In this document: piece after piece, positions 16,126 to 24,601 of the stretch | Numbering within the stretch: the stretch's first letter is position 1 | Layout of the letters: every line of letters begins with the position of its first letter | Assembly (NCBI RefSeq): GCF_013155365.1 | Contig: NZ_JABJRA010000002.1 | Location: 248,001 to 312,000 of the forward strand | DNA: 64,000 nucleotides | Source of the DNA: Nocardioides sp. zg-DK7169 | GTDB taxonomy: Bacteria > Actinomycetota > Actinomycetes > Propionibacteriales > Nocardioidaceae | Reading direction: 5' to 3' | Program-made: the position numbers and the translations under genes | The notes under the pieces: model-generated | What the model saw: only the letters and a program-made list of their open reading frames with translations | The model's database searches: none | Told to the model about the DNA's origin: nothing

Positions 16126-16890
16126 TCACATGGCGTTGGGCTCGGGGGAGTCCAGGTAGGGGTAGTCCTGGACGAAGGTCTCGAAGGCCTCGCCGCTGAC
16201 GTCGGAGCAGTACTGCCACACGCCGACCTGCTTGGACGGGTCGGTCTCGCCGGCGCCGCCGACCGACCAGTGGGTGAAGGCCACGTGGGTGTCCTCGGGC
16301 CACTCGCCGCCGTGCTCCTTGTCGTCCTCCGCGGTCCACGGCACGGCCTTGAACTTGTTGCGCAGGTTGGTGGTGCCGGAGAACTTGTCGGCGATCGCGC
16401 GGATCTGGGAGACCGTCTCGTCGTCCTCGGCGGCGGTCTCGTCGTACCAGATGATGTTGTAGCCGTGCTCGGAGTTGTGGATCAGGGACTCGAGCTCGGG
16501 ACGGTCCTCGGCGGTGTAGAACTTGCGGCCCATCGGGTCCGGCGCGAGGTTGGCCTCGTTCCAGTGCGGCCCGAAGGCCGGCGGGGACTCGGTGTAGGTG
16601 ACCTGCTCGCCGCTGGGGCGGTGCTCGTTGCTGCCCTGCGCGGGCTTGGTGACGATGTCCTGGCACACCGAGGCGGGCGCGCCGATGTCGGCGAGCGCGG
16701 TGTCGGCGTACTGCGACTTCTCGCGGCTGTCGGCCACGATCGAGAACACCGGGTAGGCGAGGACGGCGAGGGCGACGACCACGCAGACCGCGACGATGGC
16801 GTAGCCACGGCGACGCTCGGCGCCCTTCTGCTTGCGACGGAGGTCGTCGATGACCGCCTGGCGGTCGGACTTGGCTGACTTCTTGGCCAC
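16126..16890 (-). CDS. DUF3105 membrane-anchored protein
   Basis: The 254-residue protein has a basic cytoplasmic N-terminus, one membrane segment at about 30-50 (YAIVAVCVVVALAVLAYPVF), and an extracytoplasmic DUF3105 domain. The domain shows its usual HRP, PPAFGPHW, IHNSEHGYNIIWYD and VAFTHW blocks. The His-rich motifs suggest metal binding, but the function of the family is unknown. The start is GTG 16890, with GAGGAAG about ten bases upstream. It is followed by the cofE gene in the same direction upstream (57 bases), possibly one transcript. Confidence 0.85.
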   Translation of the reverse strand: MAKKSAKSDRQAVIDDLRRKQKGAERRRGYAIVAVCVVVALAVLAYPVFSIVADSREKSQYADTALADIGAPASVCQDIVTKPAQGSNEHRPSGEQVTYTESPPAFGPHWNEANLAPDPMGRKFYTAEDRPELESLIHNSEHGYNIIWYDETAAEDDETVSQIRAIADKFSGTTNLRNKFKAVPWTAEDDKEHGGEWPEDTHVAFTHWSVGGAGETDPSKQVGVWQYCSDVSGEAFETFVQDYPYLDSPEPNAM

Positions 16891-16947
16891 GGGTGAGGCT
16901 TCCTCGCGGTCGGTGCGGACGGATGGGGCGCGAACGCCGTGGGCAGT

Positions 16948-17937
16948 CTACGGAGTGGAGGGGCGCAGACGGCGCAGACCGCGAGGTTCGTCGCTGCCGG
17001 ATGTGACCGGCGCGTCCTCGAGGTCCCAGCCGAACGCGAACGCGAGCGCGGCCAGCACCGGGCCGGTGGCGTCGTCGCGCACGAGGACCGCGTCGTCCTC
17101 GATCCGGGCGCCGGCGGCCTCGCCGAGCACCTCGCGCAGGGCGGCGAGCATCTCGGGGGGCGCGACGGGGGAGCCGAAGGGCAGCCGGTCGGCCGGGTCG
17201 CCGCGCAGGGCGCGCACGACGGCCTCGCGGGCGCCGTACCCGAACAGGTCGCCGCCCTCGCGACGGACCAGCGCGACCGCGCCGGGACCGTCCTGGTCCG
17301 CGGGCAGCACCAGGTCCGCACGCCCGCGGACGACGGCGACGGGACGGGCGCCGAGCTTGCCCTGGGCCAGCTCGGCGAGCCCGGCGATCTCGTCGGCGAC
17401 GGCGGGGGCGGTGACGGCGAGCGGGTTGCCGTGGGGGTCCAGGCGTCCCGCGAAGTCCTCGGCGACCCTCAATCCGGCGGCGCCGACCGCGATGTCGGTC
17501 TGCCCCTCGCGCCAGGCGCGACCGGCGGTGTCGGTCACGACCACGCCCACGTTGTGCCCGGAGCGGGCGCGCACCGCGGCCCGCAGCGCGCGGGCCGAGG
17601 CGTCCGGGTCGACCGGCAGCAGCACGATCGAGCCGAGCGCGACGTTCGAGGCGTCGATGCCGGCGGCGGCCATGGTCAGGCCGTGGTGGGTGCGCACGAT
17701 GGTCGTGGGGCCGCGGCGGGCGACGACGCGCGCGGTCTCGCCGGCCAGCGCCTCGTCGCGGTCGCCGGTGCGGACCCGGCCCTCGGCCTTGCTGACCACC
17801 TTGCTGGTCACGACCAGGACGTCGCCGTCCGCCAGGTCGACCAGCGGGAGCAGCAGCGCGACCAGGTCGTCGCCCTCCCGCACCTCGGGCAGGCCGTCGG
17901 GCGCGAACGCCTCGACCCGGCCGCCGGGCAGCGTCAC
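16948..17937 (-). CDS. cofE: Coenzyme F420-0:L-glutamate ligase (short FbiB/CofE)
   Basis: The 329-residue protein has the CofE fold: LADGDVLVVTSKVVSKAEGR, VRTHHGLTMAAAGIDASN, VVVTDTAGRAWREGQTDIAVG and RGRADL. It adds glutamate residues to F420-0 using GTP. Mycobacterial FbiB has about 450 residues with a C-terminal nitroreductase-like domain that reduces dehydro-F420-0. Here only about 85 residues follow the ligase core, too few for that domain, so the reductase must be encoded elsewhere. The GTG start at 17937 overlaps the cofD stop by four bases (GTGA). Confidence 0.88.
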   Translation of the reverse strand: MTLPGGRVEAFAPDGLPEVREGDDLVALLLPLVDLADGDVLVVTSKVVSKAEGRVRTGDRDEALAGETARVVARRGPTTIVRTHHGLTMAAAGIDASNVALGSIVLLPVDPDASARALRAAVRARSGHNVGVVVTDTAGRAWREGQTDIAVGAAGLRVAEDFAGRLDPHGNPLAVTAPAVADEIAGLAELAQGKLGARPVAVVRGRADLVLPADQDGPGAVALVRREGGDLFGYGAREAVVRALRGDPADRLPFGSPVAPPEMLAALREVLGEAAGARIEDDAVLVRDDATGPVLAALAFAFGWDLEDAPVTSGSDEPRGLRRLRPSTP

Positions 17938-18929
17938 CGGACGAGCTCCACCGCGGCCGCCGCCATCGCGGCGGTGGCGTCCACGTCGCTCATCATCAGC
18001 GGCACGGCGTGGGCCGCGAGCCCCGCGGCACGCAGGGCGGGCACGGCGTCGGCGTCGCGCTCGTCGACCAGCCAGCCGTCGAGCACGCCGCCGGCCGAGC
18101 GGGCGCCGTAGTGCAGGCCGACCGCCTCGGCGCTGACCTCGACGCCGATCGCGGCGAGCATCTGGTCGGCCATGCCGCGGACGTGGCCGCCGCCGACGAT
18201 GGGGGACAGGCCCACGACCGGGGCCGAGGTCGCGCGCAGCGTCTCGCGGACACCGGGGACGCCGAGGATCGTGCCGATGCTGACCACGGGGTTCGAGGGC
18301 GGGAGCACGACCAGGTCGGCGTCGCGGATCGCCTCGACCACGCCGGGGGCCGGCGTGCACCGGTCCATGCCGACATAGACCAGGTCGAGGGCCGGGACGC
18401 TGGCGCGCAGCCGGATCCAGTACTCCTGGAAGTGCAGCACGCTGCGGCCGCTGGGTGCCTCGGGATCCGCCACGACGACGTGGGTCTCGACCCGGTCGTC
18501 GGACATCGGCAGCAGGGTGACGCCGGGCTGCCAGCGCCGGCACAGTGCCTGGGTGACCTGGGAGAGCGGGAACCCGGCGTCCAGCATCTGGGTGCGCACC
18601 AGGTGGGTGGCGACGTCGCGGTCGCCGAGCCCGAACCAGGTCGGCTCCACGCCGTACGCCGCGAGGTCGTCCTTGACGCTCCAGGTCTCGTCGCGCCGGC
18701 CCCAGCCGCGCTCGAGGTCGATGCCGTCGCCGAGGGTGTACATCACCGTGTCCAGGTCGGGGCAGACCTTCAGTCCGTGGACCCAGATGTCGTCGGCGGT
18801 GTTGGCCACGACCGTGACCTCCGCCTCGGGGGAGACCCCGGGCAGGGCGCCGGTCGCGATGCCGTGGAGCAGGCCCTGGAGGAAGCGTGCGCCGCCCATG
18901 CCGCCGGACAGCACCGTGATCTTCTGCAT
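17934..18929 (-). CDS. cofD: 2-phospho-L-lactate (phosphoenolpyruvate) transferase, F420 biosynthesis
   Basis: The 331-residue CofD/FbiA protein starts MQKITVLSGGMGGARFLQGL. It has VVANTADDIWVHGLKVCPDLDTVMY-type metal and substrate loops and the LPPSNPVVSIGTILGVPG block. It joins the phospholactate/PEP guanylyl intermediate to the deazaflavin Fo. It starts at ATG 18929 and is coupled to cofE by a four-base overlap. The gene is divergent from whiB2, the order known from mycobacteria (Rv3260c-Rv3262). A CAGAGT box six bases before the ATG may give a leaderless transcript. Confidence 0.93.
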   Translation of the reverse strand: MQKITVLSGGMGGARFLQGLLHGIATGALPGVSPEAEVTVVANTADDIWVHGLKVCPDLDTVMYTLGDGIDLERGWGRRDETWSVKDDLAAYGVEPTWFGLGDRDVATHLVRTQMLDAGFPLSQVTQALCRRWQPGVTLLPMSDDRVETHVVVADPEAPSGRSVLHFQEYWIRLRASVPALDLVYVGMDRCTPAPGVVEAIRDADLVVLPPSNPVVSIGTILGVPGVRETLRATSAPVVGLSPIVGGGHVRGMADQMLAAIGVEVSAEAVGLHYGARSAGGVLDGWLVDERDADAVPALRAAGLAAHAVPLMMSDVDATAAMAAAAVELVR

Positions 18930-18990
18930 GGGGCTACTCTGCCCGTTCCCCGACCCGTGTGGACCGGTGGGGGTCATACCAGATGAGCGC

Positions 18991-19020
18991 TTGACTTCCC
19001 GGGTACGACAGGCATGTAAT
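18991..19020 (+). promoter_or_regulatory. whiB2 promoter
   Basis: A near-consensus sigma-70-type promoter: TTGACT at 18991-18996, an 18-base spacer, and TGTAAT at 19015-19020. Transcription would begin near 19027, leaving a leader of about 50 bases before the preferred GTG at 19080. Confidence 0.65.
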
Positions 19021-19079
19021 TCCCTCAGTGTTAGTCACTGAACGGGACAGTGCACAACCGGGTCGAAAGGGCGACAGCC

Positions 19080-19334
19080 GTGAGAGAACTTTTTCTCCTC
19101 GAGAGCGACGCCGAGGATGCGGGATGGCAGGAGCGCGCGCTCTGCGCCCAGACCGATCCTGAGGCGTTCTTCCCTGAGAAGGGCGGCTCGACGAGGGAGG
19201 CCAAGAAGGTCTGCCTGACGTGCGAGGTCCGCCAGGACTGCCTGGAGTCGGCGCTCGAGAACGACGAGCGGTTCGGCATCTGGGGCGGGCTCTCCGAGCG
19301 GGAGCGCCGCAAGCTGAAGAAGCAGGCCGTCTGA
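19080..19334 (+). CDS. whiB2: WhiB-family iron-sulfur transcriptional regulator (WhiB2 type)
   Basis: The 84-residue protein has the four cluster cysteines C22, C45, C48 and C54 (C-x22-C-x2-C-x5-C), the GIWGG turn at 66-70 and a basic RERRKLKKQAV tail. Proteins of this type bind a [4Fe-4S] cluster and, with a WhiA-like partner or sigma factor, control septation and sporulation genes. The core (ALCAQTDPEAFFPEKGGSTREAKK) is typical of WhiB2/Streptomyces WhiB. GTG 19080 (with AAAGGG upstream) gives the usual family length; GTG 19050 is an in-frame alternative. The divergent cofD and downstream glycosyltransferase order is conserved in actinobacteria. Confidence 0.93.
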   Translation: MRELFLLESDAEDAGWQERALCAQTDPEAFFPEKGGSTREAKKVCLTCEVRQDCLESALENDERFGIWGGLSERERRKLKKQAV

Positions 19335-19353
19335 GCGAGGCCTGCGGAATCAA

Positions 19354-19399
19354 CGAGAGGGAGCCCCGGTCGTCCTCGGCCGGGGTCCTCTCGCATTTT
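19354..19399 (+). terminator. Terminator after whiB2
   Basis: A two-part stem (CGAGAGG 19354-19360 with 19387-19393; CCCCGG 19364-19369 with CCGGGG 19380-19385) followed by a short T-run, 20 bases after the stop. Confidence 0.75.
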
Positions 19400-19422
19400 C
19401 GCCTGCCCCTCCGCCCCGGGGC

Positions 19423-19428
19423 TAGGGT
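19423..19428 (+). promoter_or_regulatory. -10 box of the membrane glycosyltransferase gene
   Basis: TAGGGT eight bases before the GTG start, with no Shine-Dalgarno sequence; a leaderless candidate. Confidence 0.4.
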
Positions 19429-19436
19429 GGTGCGTC

Positions 19437-22331
19437 GTGTCTGGTCCCACCTCTGTCGTCGCCTTGCTCGTCAGCCACGACGGCGAACGTTGGCTACCGG
19501 CGGTCCTCCAGGGCCTCGCTGAGCAGACCCGACCGGCCGACCACGTGCTCGCCGTGGACACCGGGAGCAAGGACGAGAGCGTCGCGCTGCTCGAGGACGC
19601 CCCCGGCGTCGAGCGGGTGCTGCGCGCCCCCGCCACCACCTCCTTCCCGGCCGCCGTGCGCCTCGGCCTGGACGCCGTCGACGAGGCCGGCCCGGACCCC
19701 GAGTGGGTCTGGCTGCTGCACGACGACGCGAACCCCGACCCCGGCTGCCTGGCCGCGCTGCTGGAGGCCGCGGAGGCCGACCCCGGCGCCGACCTGCTCG
19801 GGCCCAAGCTGCGCGAGTGGCCCTCGCTGCGCCGCCTGCTCGAGCTCGGCGTGACGATCTCGGCCACCGGCCGGCGCGAGACCGGCCTGGAGCGCGGGGA
19901 GTACGACCAGGGCCAGCACGACCGGGTCCGCACGGTGCTGGCGGTCAACACCGCCGGGATGCTGGTGCGGCGCCGGGTGCTGGAGTCCCTCGGCGGCCTG
20001 GACGAGGCGCTCCCGCTGTTCGGCAACGACATCGACCTCGGCTGGCGGGCCGCGCAGGCCGGGCACCGCACGATCGTGGTGCCGCAGGCGGTGGTCTTCC
20101 ACGCCGAGGCCGCCCACCGCGGGTTGCGCCGCACGCCGCTGACCGGGCGGCACACGCACTACCAGGAGCGCCGCGCCGCGCTGTTCACGCTGCTGGCCAA
20201 CGCCCCGGCCCGCTCGCTGCCGTTCCGCACGGTGCGCTTGGCGCTCGGCACGCTGCTGCGGGTGCTCGGGTTCCTGCTGGTGCGCGCGGTCGGCGAGGCG
20301 CTCGACGAGCTCGCCGCCCTGATCTCGGTCTACGCCCACCCCGGCGAGGTGCGGGCCGCCCGGCGCCGCCGCCGCGAGCAGCGCGGGGGCCCGCCGGTCG
20401 ACGTGCGCGAGCTGCTCGCGCCGCGCTGGCTGCCCTACCGCCACGGCCTGGACCTCCTGGGCGACCTGGTCTCGGCGATCACCCTCCAGGCCTCCGACGT
20501 CGCCGAGCGACGCCGTCTGGCGGCCGCCGAGGCCGACCCCTCCTCCTTCGCCGCCCGGCGGTCCACACCCGTCGACCCCGGCGACCCCGACACCCTCGAG
20601 GACGACTCCGGCCTGGTCGCCCGCTTCGTGACCAACCCGGTGGCCCTCGCGCTCGCGGCGTTCGTGCTGCTCGCGCTGATCGGCAGCCGCGCGGCCTTCG
20701 GCACGCTCGTCGGCGGCGGGCTCTCCCCGGCGCCGTCGGGGGCCGGCGAGTGGTGGCGGCTCCACCTGTCGGGCTGGCACGAGATCGGCTCCGGCACCGC
20801 GGTGCCCGCCCCGGCCTACGTCCTGCCGATGGCGCTGCTGGCCACCCTGCTGCTCGGCAGCGCCAAGGCGGCCGTGACGGCCGTGATGGTGCTCGCCGTT
20901 CCGGTCGCGCTGGCCGGGGCCTGGCGCTTCCTGCGGGTCGTCGGCCGCCTGGTCTCGCCCGCGGGCGCCTCGCGCTGGCTGGTGCTGCTCGGCGCCACGA
21001 CGTACGCCCTGGTGCCGGTGACGAGCGGGGCCTGGGGCGACGGGCGCCTCGGCGTCGTCGTCTCCGCCGCCGTCCTGCCGTGGCTGGCCCACGCCGCGCT
21101 CGGCTTCGCCGACCCGGCCCCGCAGCGCCGCTGGCGTGCCGCCTGGCGCACCGGCGTGCTGCTCGCCCTGGTCTCCGCGTTCACCCCGGTGGCGTGGCTG
21201 GTCACCGTGGCCGTCGGGCTGGTCGTGCTGGGCGCGGCCGCGCTGGTGGTGCGCTCGGCGGTGCGAGACCGCTCGGTGTGGGGCCCGCCCGCCACCGCGG
21301 TCGGCCTGGTGCCGCTGCTGCTCTCCCCGTGGTGGGTCCCGGCGCTCCTGGAGTCCGCGGGCGAGGGCCTGCTGCTCGACGTCGGGCGCCTCCCGGGCGC
21401 GACGGTCGAGGGCATCGGGCTGATCGCCGGCCGCCTCGAGGGCATCGGCGCGCCGCTGTGGATCGGCCTGGTGCCCGCCGTGCTGGCGGTGCTGGCGCTG
21501 GTCCCGCGCGCCACCCGCGTGCCGGTCCTGGTGTGCTGGCTGGTCGCGGTCGTCGCGGCCGCCGTCGCCGCCGCGCTCGGCTCGGTGTCGCTCGACCTCG
21601 CCGCGGTCTCGGTGGCGCCCGGCGTGGGCTTCCTGCTGGTCCTGATCCAGGGCGCGTTCGTGGTCGCAGCCGTGATCGGCGCCCAGGGGCTGCTGGCCCG
21701 GCTGGGCGGCGCGACCGGGGAGCGCCCCGCCGCCCGCGCCGTGGTCGCGGTGCTGGCCGTCGCCGCCGCGGTCGTGCCGGTGACCGGCCTGGCCTGGTTC
21801 GTCGCCGGGGGCGAGGCCCACCTCGACGAGGACCCGGCCGGCGGGATCCCGGCGTACATGCTCCAGAGCGCCGAGACCGGTCCCGAGCACGGCATCCTCG
21901 TCGTGCGCGGCACGGTCGAGGACGGCCTGACCTACGAGGTGCGCCGCGGTGACGGCGTCACCCTCGGCGAGGACGAGATCCTCGACCTGAGCACCGAGGA
22001 CGCCGGGCTGACCGACGCGGTGCGCGAGCTCGCCTCGAGCCCGACCCCCGAGCTCGTCACCGAGCTCGCCGACCGCGGGATCGAGTACGTCGTGCTGCCC
22101 GCTCCCGCCGACGGCGACGTGGCCGCGTCGCTGGACGCCACCGGCGGGCTGCTGGCCGCCAGCGCCGAGGACCGCACCACCCGGGCCTGGCAGATCGACC
22201 GCCCGCTCAGCCCCGACGCCGTGGACGGCCCCACCTCGTGGTGGCGGGTCGTGCTGCTGGTGGTGCAGGGCGTCGCCCTCGTGTGGGTGCTCGTGCTCTG
22301 CGCCCCGACGACCAACAGGAGGCGCACATGA
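19437..22331 (+). CDS. Membrane glycosyltransferase, family 2, with polytopic C-terminal domain
   Basis: The 964-residue protein has an N-terminal GT2 domain (about 5-290: LVSHDGERWLPAVLQGLAEQ, WLLHDDANPD as the DxD-type site, FGNDIDLGWRAAQAGHR). A long second half follows with roughly ten hydrophobic segments (from about 400 to 780) and a C-terminal soluble segment before a last membrane helix (VVLLVVQGVALVWVLVLCA). It probably builds or exports an extracellular polysaccharide from a lipid-linked or nucleotide sugar. It sits next to whiB2 and overlaps the DUF5719 gene by ATGA, an arrangement conserved in actinobacteria. The sugar and acceptor are unknown. Confidence 0.85.
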   Translation: MSGPTSVVALLVSHDGERWLPAVLQGLAEQTRPADHVLAVDTGSKDESVALLEDAPGVERVLRAPATTSFPAAVRLGLDAVDEAGPDPEWVWLLHDDANPDPGCLAALLEAAEADPGADLLGPKLREWPSLRRLLELGVTISATGRRETGLERGEYDQGQHDRVRTVLAVNTAGMLVRRRVLESLGGLDEALPLFGNDIDLGWRAAQAGHRTIVVPQAVVFHAEAAHRGLRRTPLTGRHTHYQERRAALFTLLANAPARSLPFRTVRLALGTLLRVLGFLLVRAVGEALDELAALISVYAHPGEVRAARRRRREQRGGPPVDVRELLAPRWLPYRHGLDLLGDLVSAITLQASDVAERRRLAAAEADPSSFAARRSTPVDPGDPDTLEDDSGLVARFVTNPVALALAAFVLLALIGSRAAFGTLVGGGLSPAPSGAGEWWRLHLSGWHEIGSGTAVPAPAYVLPMALLATLLLGSAKAAVTAVMVLAVPVALAGAWRFLRVVGRLVSPAGASRWLVLLGATTYALVPVTSGAWGDGRLGVVVSAAVLPWLAHAALGFADPAPQRRWRAAWRTGVLLALVSAFTPVAWLVTVAVGLVVLGAAALVVRSAVRDRSVWGPPATAVGLVPLLLSPWWVPALLESAGEGLLLDVGRLPGATVEGIGLIAGRLEGIGAPLWIGLVPAVLAVLALVPRATRVPVLVCWLVAVVAAAVAAALGSVSLDLAAVSVAPGVGFLLVLIQGAFVVAAVIGAQGLLARLGGATGERPAARAVVAVLAVAAAVVPVTGLAWFVAGGEAHLDEDPAGGIPAYMLQSAETGPEHGILVVRGTVEDGLTYEVRRGDGVTLGEDEILDLSTEDAGLTDAVRELASSPTPELVTELADRGIEYVVLPAPADGDVAASLDATGGLLAASAEDRTTRAWQIDRPLSPDAVDGPTSWWRVVLLVVQGVALVWVLVLCAPTTNRRRT

Positions 22332-23740
22332 GCCACAACCCCGCCGGCCGGCGTACCGCGACGCGACGCGGCCGCCTCGAGGCCACCGCCGTCCTCGCCG
22401 TCCTCGCGCCCGTGGTCACCGGGTCGCTGCTGCTCCTCGGCGGCACGGACGCGGCCACCACCGACCTCGGCGCCCCCGAGCAGACCACGCTGCGCAGCGC
22501 CACCCTGGGCTGCCCCGAGGGCCGCAAGGACGGCGACCGGGTGCTCGTGGCCACCGACGACGAGGCCTCGGGCGAGGTCCGCGTCGGCCGTGGCGCCGAC
22601 GCCGTCTCCCTCGAGGTCGGTCCCGAGCAGGTCGCGGCGGCCTCCGCCCGCGGCCCGGTGACCGTGCGCGCCGAGGGCGACCTGGCCCCGGGCCTGGTCG
22701 CGGGCCGCATCGGCGGCTCGCCGCTCGGCGCGGCGCAGTGCACGAGCCCCAGCGCCGAGACCTGGTTCACCGGCGTGGGCGCCGGGCCGGAGCACTCCTC
22801 GGTCCTCGAGCTGGTGAATCCCGGCGGCGGCCGCGCGGTCGCCGACGTCTCGGTGCTCGGCTCCGACGGACCGGTCGACGCCGACCAGCTGCTCGGCGTC
22901 GTCGTGCCCGGCGGCGACCGGGTGCGCCTCGACCTCGCCGCCCTGCTGCCGCGCACCGACGACCTGGCCCTCCAGGTGGTGACCACGCGCGGCCGGGTCT
23001 CCGCCTCGGTTCTCGACGTGGTCGACCGGATCGGCTCCGGGCCCGCGATCCGCGACTGGCTGCCCGGTCAGGGCGAGCCGCAGCGTCGCACCACCCTGCT
23101 CGGCCTGGCCGACGGGCCGGGCGCCCGCACCCTCGTGATCGCCAACCCGGGGGAGAGCGAGGCCGTGACGCAGGTGCGGGTGGTGACCCCCGGGTCGACC
23201 TTCGCCCCGCGCGACCTCGACGACGTCCGGGTGCCGCCGCAGTCGGTGGTGCGGGTCTCGGTCGGGGCGCTGCTGGGATCCGACGCGGCCAAGGACGCCA
23301 TCGGCCTCGAGCTCGACTCCTCCGCGCCCGTCACCGCCTCGCTGCGCCAGGCCGTCGACGGCGACCTGACCCACGCCGCGCCGCTGGAGCGCATCGAGGA
23401 CTCCAGCGCGGTCCTGGTGCCGCGCGGGGCCACCCGGCTGGTCCTCGCCGACGCCGACGCGACCGGCAGCGTCCGCGTCGTCGCCCGCGACGACCGCGGC
23501 CGCGAGCTGGCCGACCGGACCGTGAAGGTCGAGCGCGGCCGCGGCGCGAGCGTGGGCCTGCCCGACACGGCGGCGTTCGTCAGCGTGACCCCGAGCGGCA
23601 CCTCGGTGCGCGGCGCGGTGGTCGTCAGCGGCGACGGCACCGCGGTCGCCGGCTTCGCCCCGCTCGTGCGTGCCGGGCTGGTCCCCGACGTACGCCCCGG
23701 CCTGCCGGAGCAGGCCGGCGCTCAGTCCTCGGGGTCGTAG
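22328..23740 (+). CDS. DUF5719 family secreted protein
   Basis: The 470-residue protein has one N-terminal membrane or signal segment (about 15-38, LEATAVLAVLAPVVTGSLLLL). An extracytoplasmic region of repeated beta-rich modules follows, typical of DUF5719: TSPSAETWFTGVGAGPEHSS, then LELVNPGGGRAVADVSVLG and GPARTLVIANPGESEA-like repeats. It is translationally coupled (ATGA) to the membrane glycosyltransferase and is probably an accessory subunit for its extracellular product; that is inference. Its 3' end overlaps the convergent metallopeptidase-like gene by 19 bases. Confidence 0.85.
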   Translation: MSHNPAGRRTATRRGRLEATAVLAVLAPVVTGSLLLLGGTDAATTDLGAPEQTTLRSATLGCPEGRKDGDRVLVATDDEASGEVRVGRGADAVSLEVGPEQVAAASARGPVTVRAEGDLAPGLVAGRIGGSPLGAAQCTSPSAETWFTGVGAGPEHSSVLELVNPGGGRAVADVSVLGSDGPVDADQLLGVVVPGGDRVRLDLAALLPRTDDLALQVVTTRGRVSASVLDVVDRIGSGPAIRDWLPGQGEPQRRTTLLGLADGPGARTLVIANPGESEAVTQVRVVTPGSTFAPRDLDDVRVPPQSVVRVSVGALLGSDAAKDAIGLELDSSAPVTASLRQAVDGDLTHAAPLERIEDSSAVLVPRGATRLVLADADATGSVRVVARDDRGRELADRTVKVERGRGASVGLPDTAAFVSVTPSGTSVRGAVVVSGDGTAVAGFAPLVRAGLVPDVRPGLPEQAGAQSSGS

Positions 23741-24174
23741 CGCGCGTCGACCTCGCCCGGCTCGATGCCGAGCAGGTCGGCGAGGTGCTCGACCACGAGA
23801 GTGAGCACCAGCGCCTCCAGGTCGTCGCGGCCCTCGCAGCGGTGCTCGATGGGGCGGCGGAACAGCACCAGCCGGCTCGGCGTGCTGCCGGTGCCGCGCA
23901 CCAGCGCGGACAGCGGCACGCCGCCGTCGGCCCAGTCGTCCGGGACGGCGGGGGCGTCCTCCACGGCGTACTCGAGCAGGCCGAGGCGGTCCTGCCAACG
24001 CCGGTCCACCCCGGCCACCACGCTCAGCGCGATGGCGTCGAAGCGCTCACGCCGGGTGCGCAACGCCGGGCGTCCGGGAGTGGCGGGAAGCACACCGGGA
24101 CCCCGCATCCCGCGGCCGCGCCGGTCGCGGCGCCGGGGCGGCCCGGACGTGTGTCCAAGAGTCCGCTCATCCAC
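23722..24174 (-). CDS. Metallopeptidase-like protein lacking HExxH (Rv3259 family)
   Basis: The 150-residue protein matches the small zincin-like family next to WhiB2 in actinobacteria (Rv3259 type): RRERFDAIALSVVAGVDRRW, LVLFRRPIEHRCEGRDDLEA and a final helix LTLVVEHLADLLGIEPGEVD. The helix that carries HExxH in active relatives reads LVLTLVVEHLADLLG here. There is no paired HE..H, so protease activity is doubtful and a structural or regulatory role is more likely. The start is GTG 24174, with a TAGGCT box six bases upstream on the minus strand. It is divergent from the DUF3499 gene and overlaps DUF5719 at the 3' end. Confidence 0.75.
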   Translation of the reverse strand: MDERTLGHTSGPPRRRDRRGRGMRGPGVLPATPGRPALRTRRERFDAIALSVVAGVDRRWQDRLGLLEYAVEDAPAVPDDWADGGVPLSALVRGTGSTPSRLVLFRRPIEHRCEGRDDLEALVLTLVVEHLADLLGIEPGEVDARYDPED

Positions 24175-24180
24175 GCCGCG

Positions 24181-24216
24181 AGCCTAGCCCGATCGGACCG
24201 GCGCGACAGGTACGTT
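24181..24216. promoter_or_regulatory. Divergent leaderless promoters (Rv3259-like / DUF3499)
   Basis: Minus strand: TAGGCT (24186-24181), six bases, GTG 24174. Plus strand: TACGTT (24211-24216), seven bases, GTG 24224. The starts are 49 bases apart, so each start codon lies at or beside its transcription start. Confidence 0.55.
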
Positions 24217-24223
24217 GACGCTC

Positions 24224-24583
24224 GTGAGTTCCAGCCGTCGTTGTTCGCGCACCGCCTGTGGTCGCTCGGCGGTCAACACCCTCACCTACGTCTACGCCGA
24301 CCAGACAGCCGTGCTCGGGCCCCTCGCGACCTACGCCGAGCCGCACGCCTACGACCTGTGCGACGTGCACAGCGAGCGGCTGTCGGCGCCGCGTGGCTGG
24401 GAGGTGCTGCGCCTGGCACCGGACCCCGCAGCGCAGGGTCCCACCGAGGACGACCTGCTCGCCCTGGCCGACGCGGTCCGCGAGGCGGCGCGCCCGCTGC
24501 CGCCGCAGCGACCGGCCCCGGCGCAGGAGACCGGACGCGAGGTCGCCCGTCGCGGCCACCTCCGCGTCCTGAGCAACGACTGA
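24224..24583 (+). CDS. DUF3499 family protein
   Basis: The 119-residue protein begins VSSSRRCSRTACGRSAVNTL and continues TYVYADQTAVLGPLATYAEP and YDLCDVHSERLSAP, the fixed DUF3499 signature (Rv3258c type). The paired CSRTAC and LCDVH suggest a small zinc-binding domain; the role is unknown. A TACGTT box seven bases before the GTG and the lack of a Shine-Dalgarno sequence point to leaderless expression. The order Rv3259-like, DUF3499, manB, SIS protein is the same as in mycobacteria. Confidence 0.88.
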   Translation: MSSSRRCSRTACGRSAVNTLTYVYADQTAVLGPLATYAEPHAYDLCDVHSERLSAPRGWEVLRLAPDPAAQGPTEDDLLALADAVREAARPLPPQRPAPAQETGREVARRGHLRVLSND

Positions 24584-24588
24584 GGCAC

Positions 24589-24594
24589 TAGGGT
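24589..24594 (+). promoter_or_regulatory. -10 box of manB
   Basis: TAGGGT seven bases before the manB ATG, the same spacing and sequence as before manC. It lies just after the DUF3499 stop. Confidence 0.5.
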
Positions 24595-24601
24595 CTGGCG
24601 C

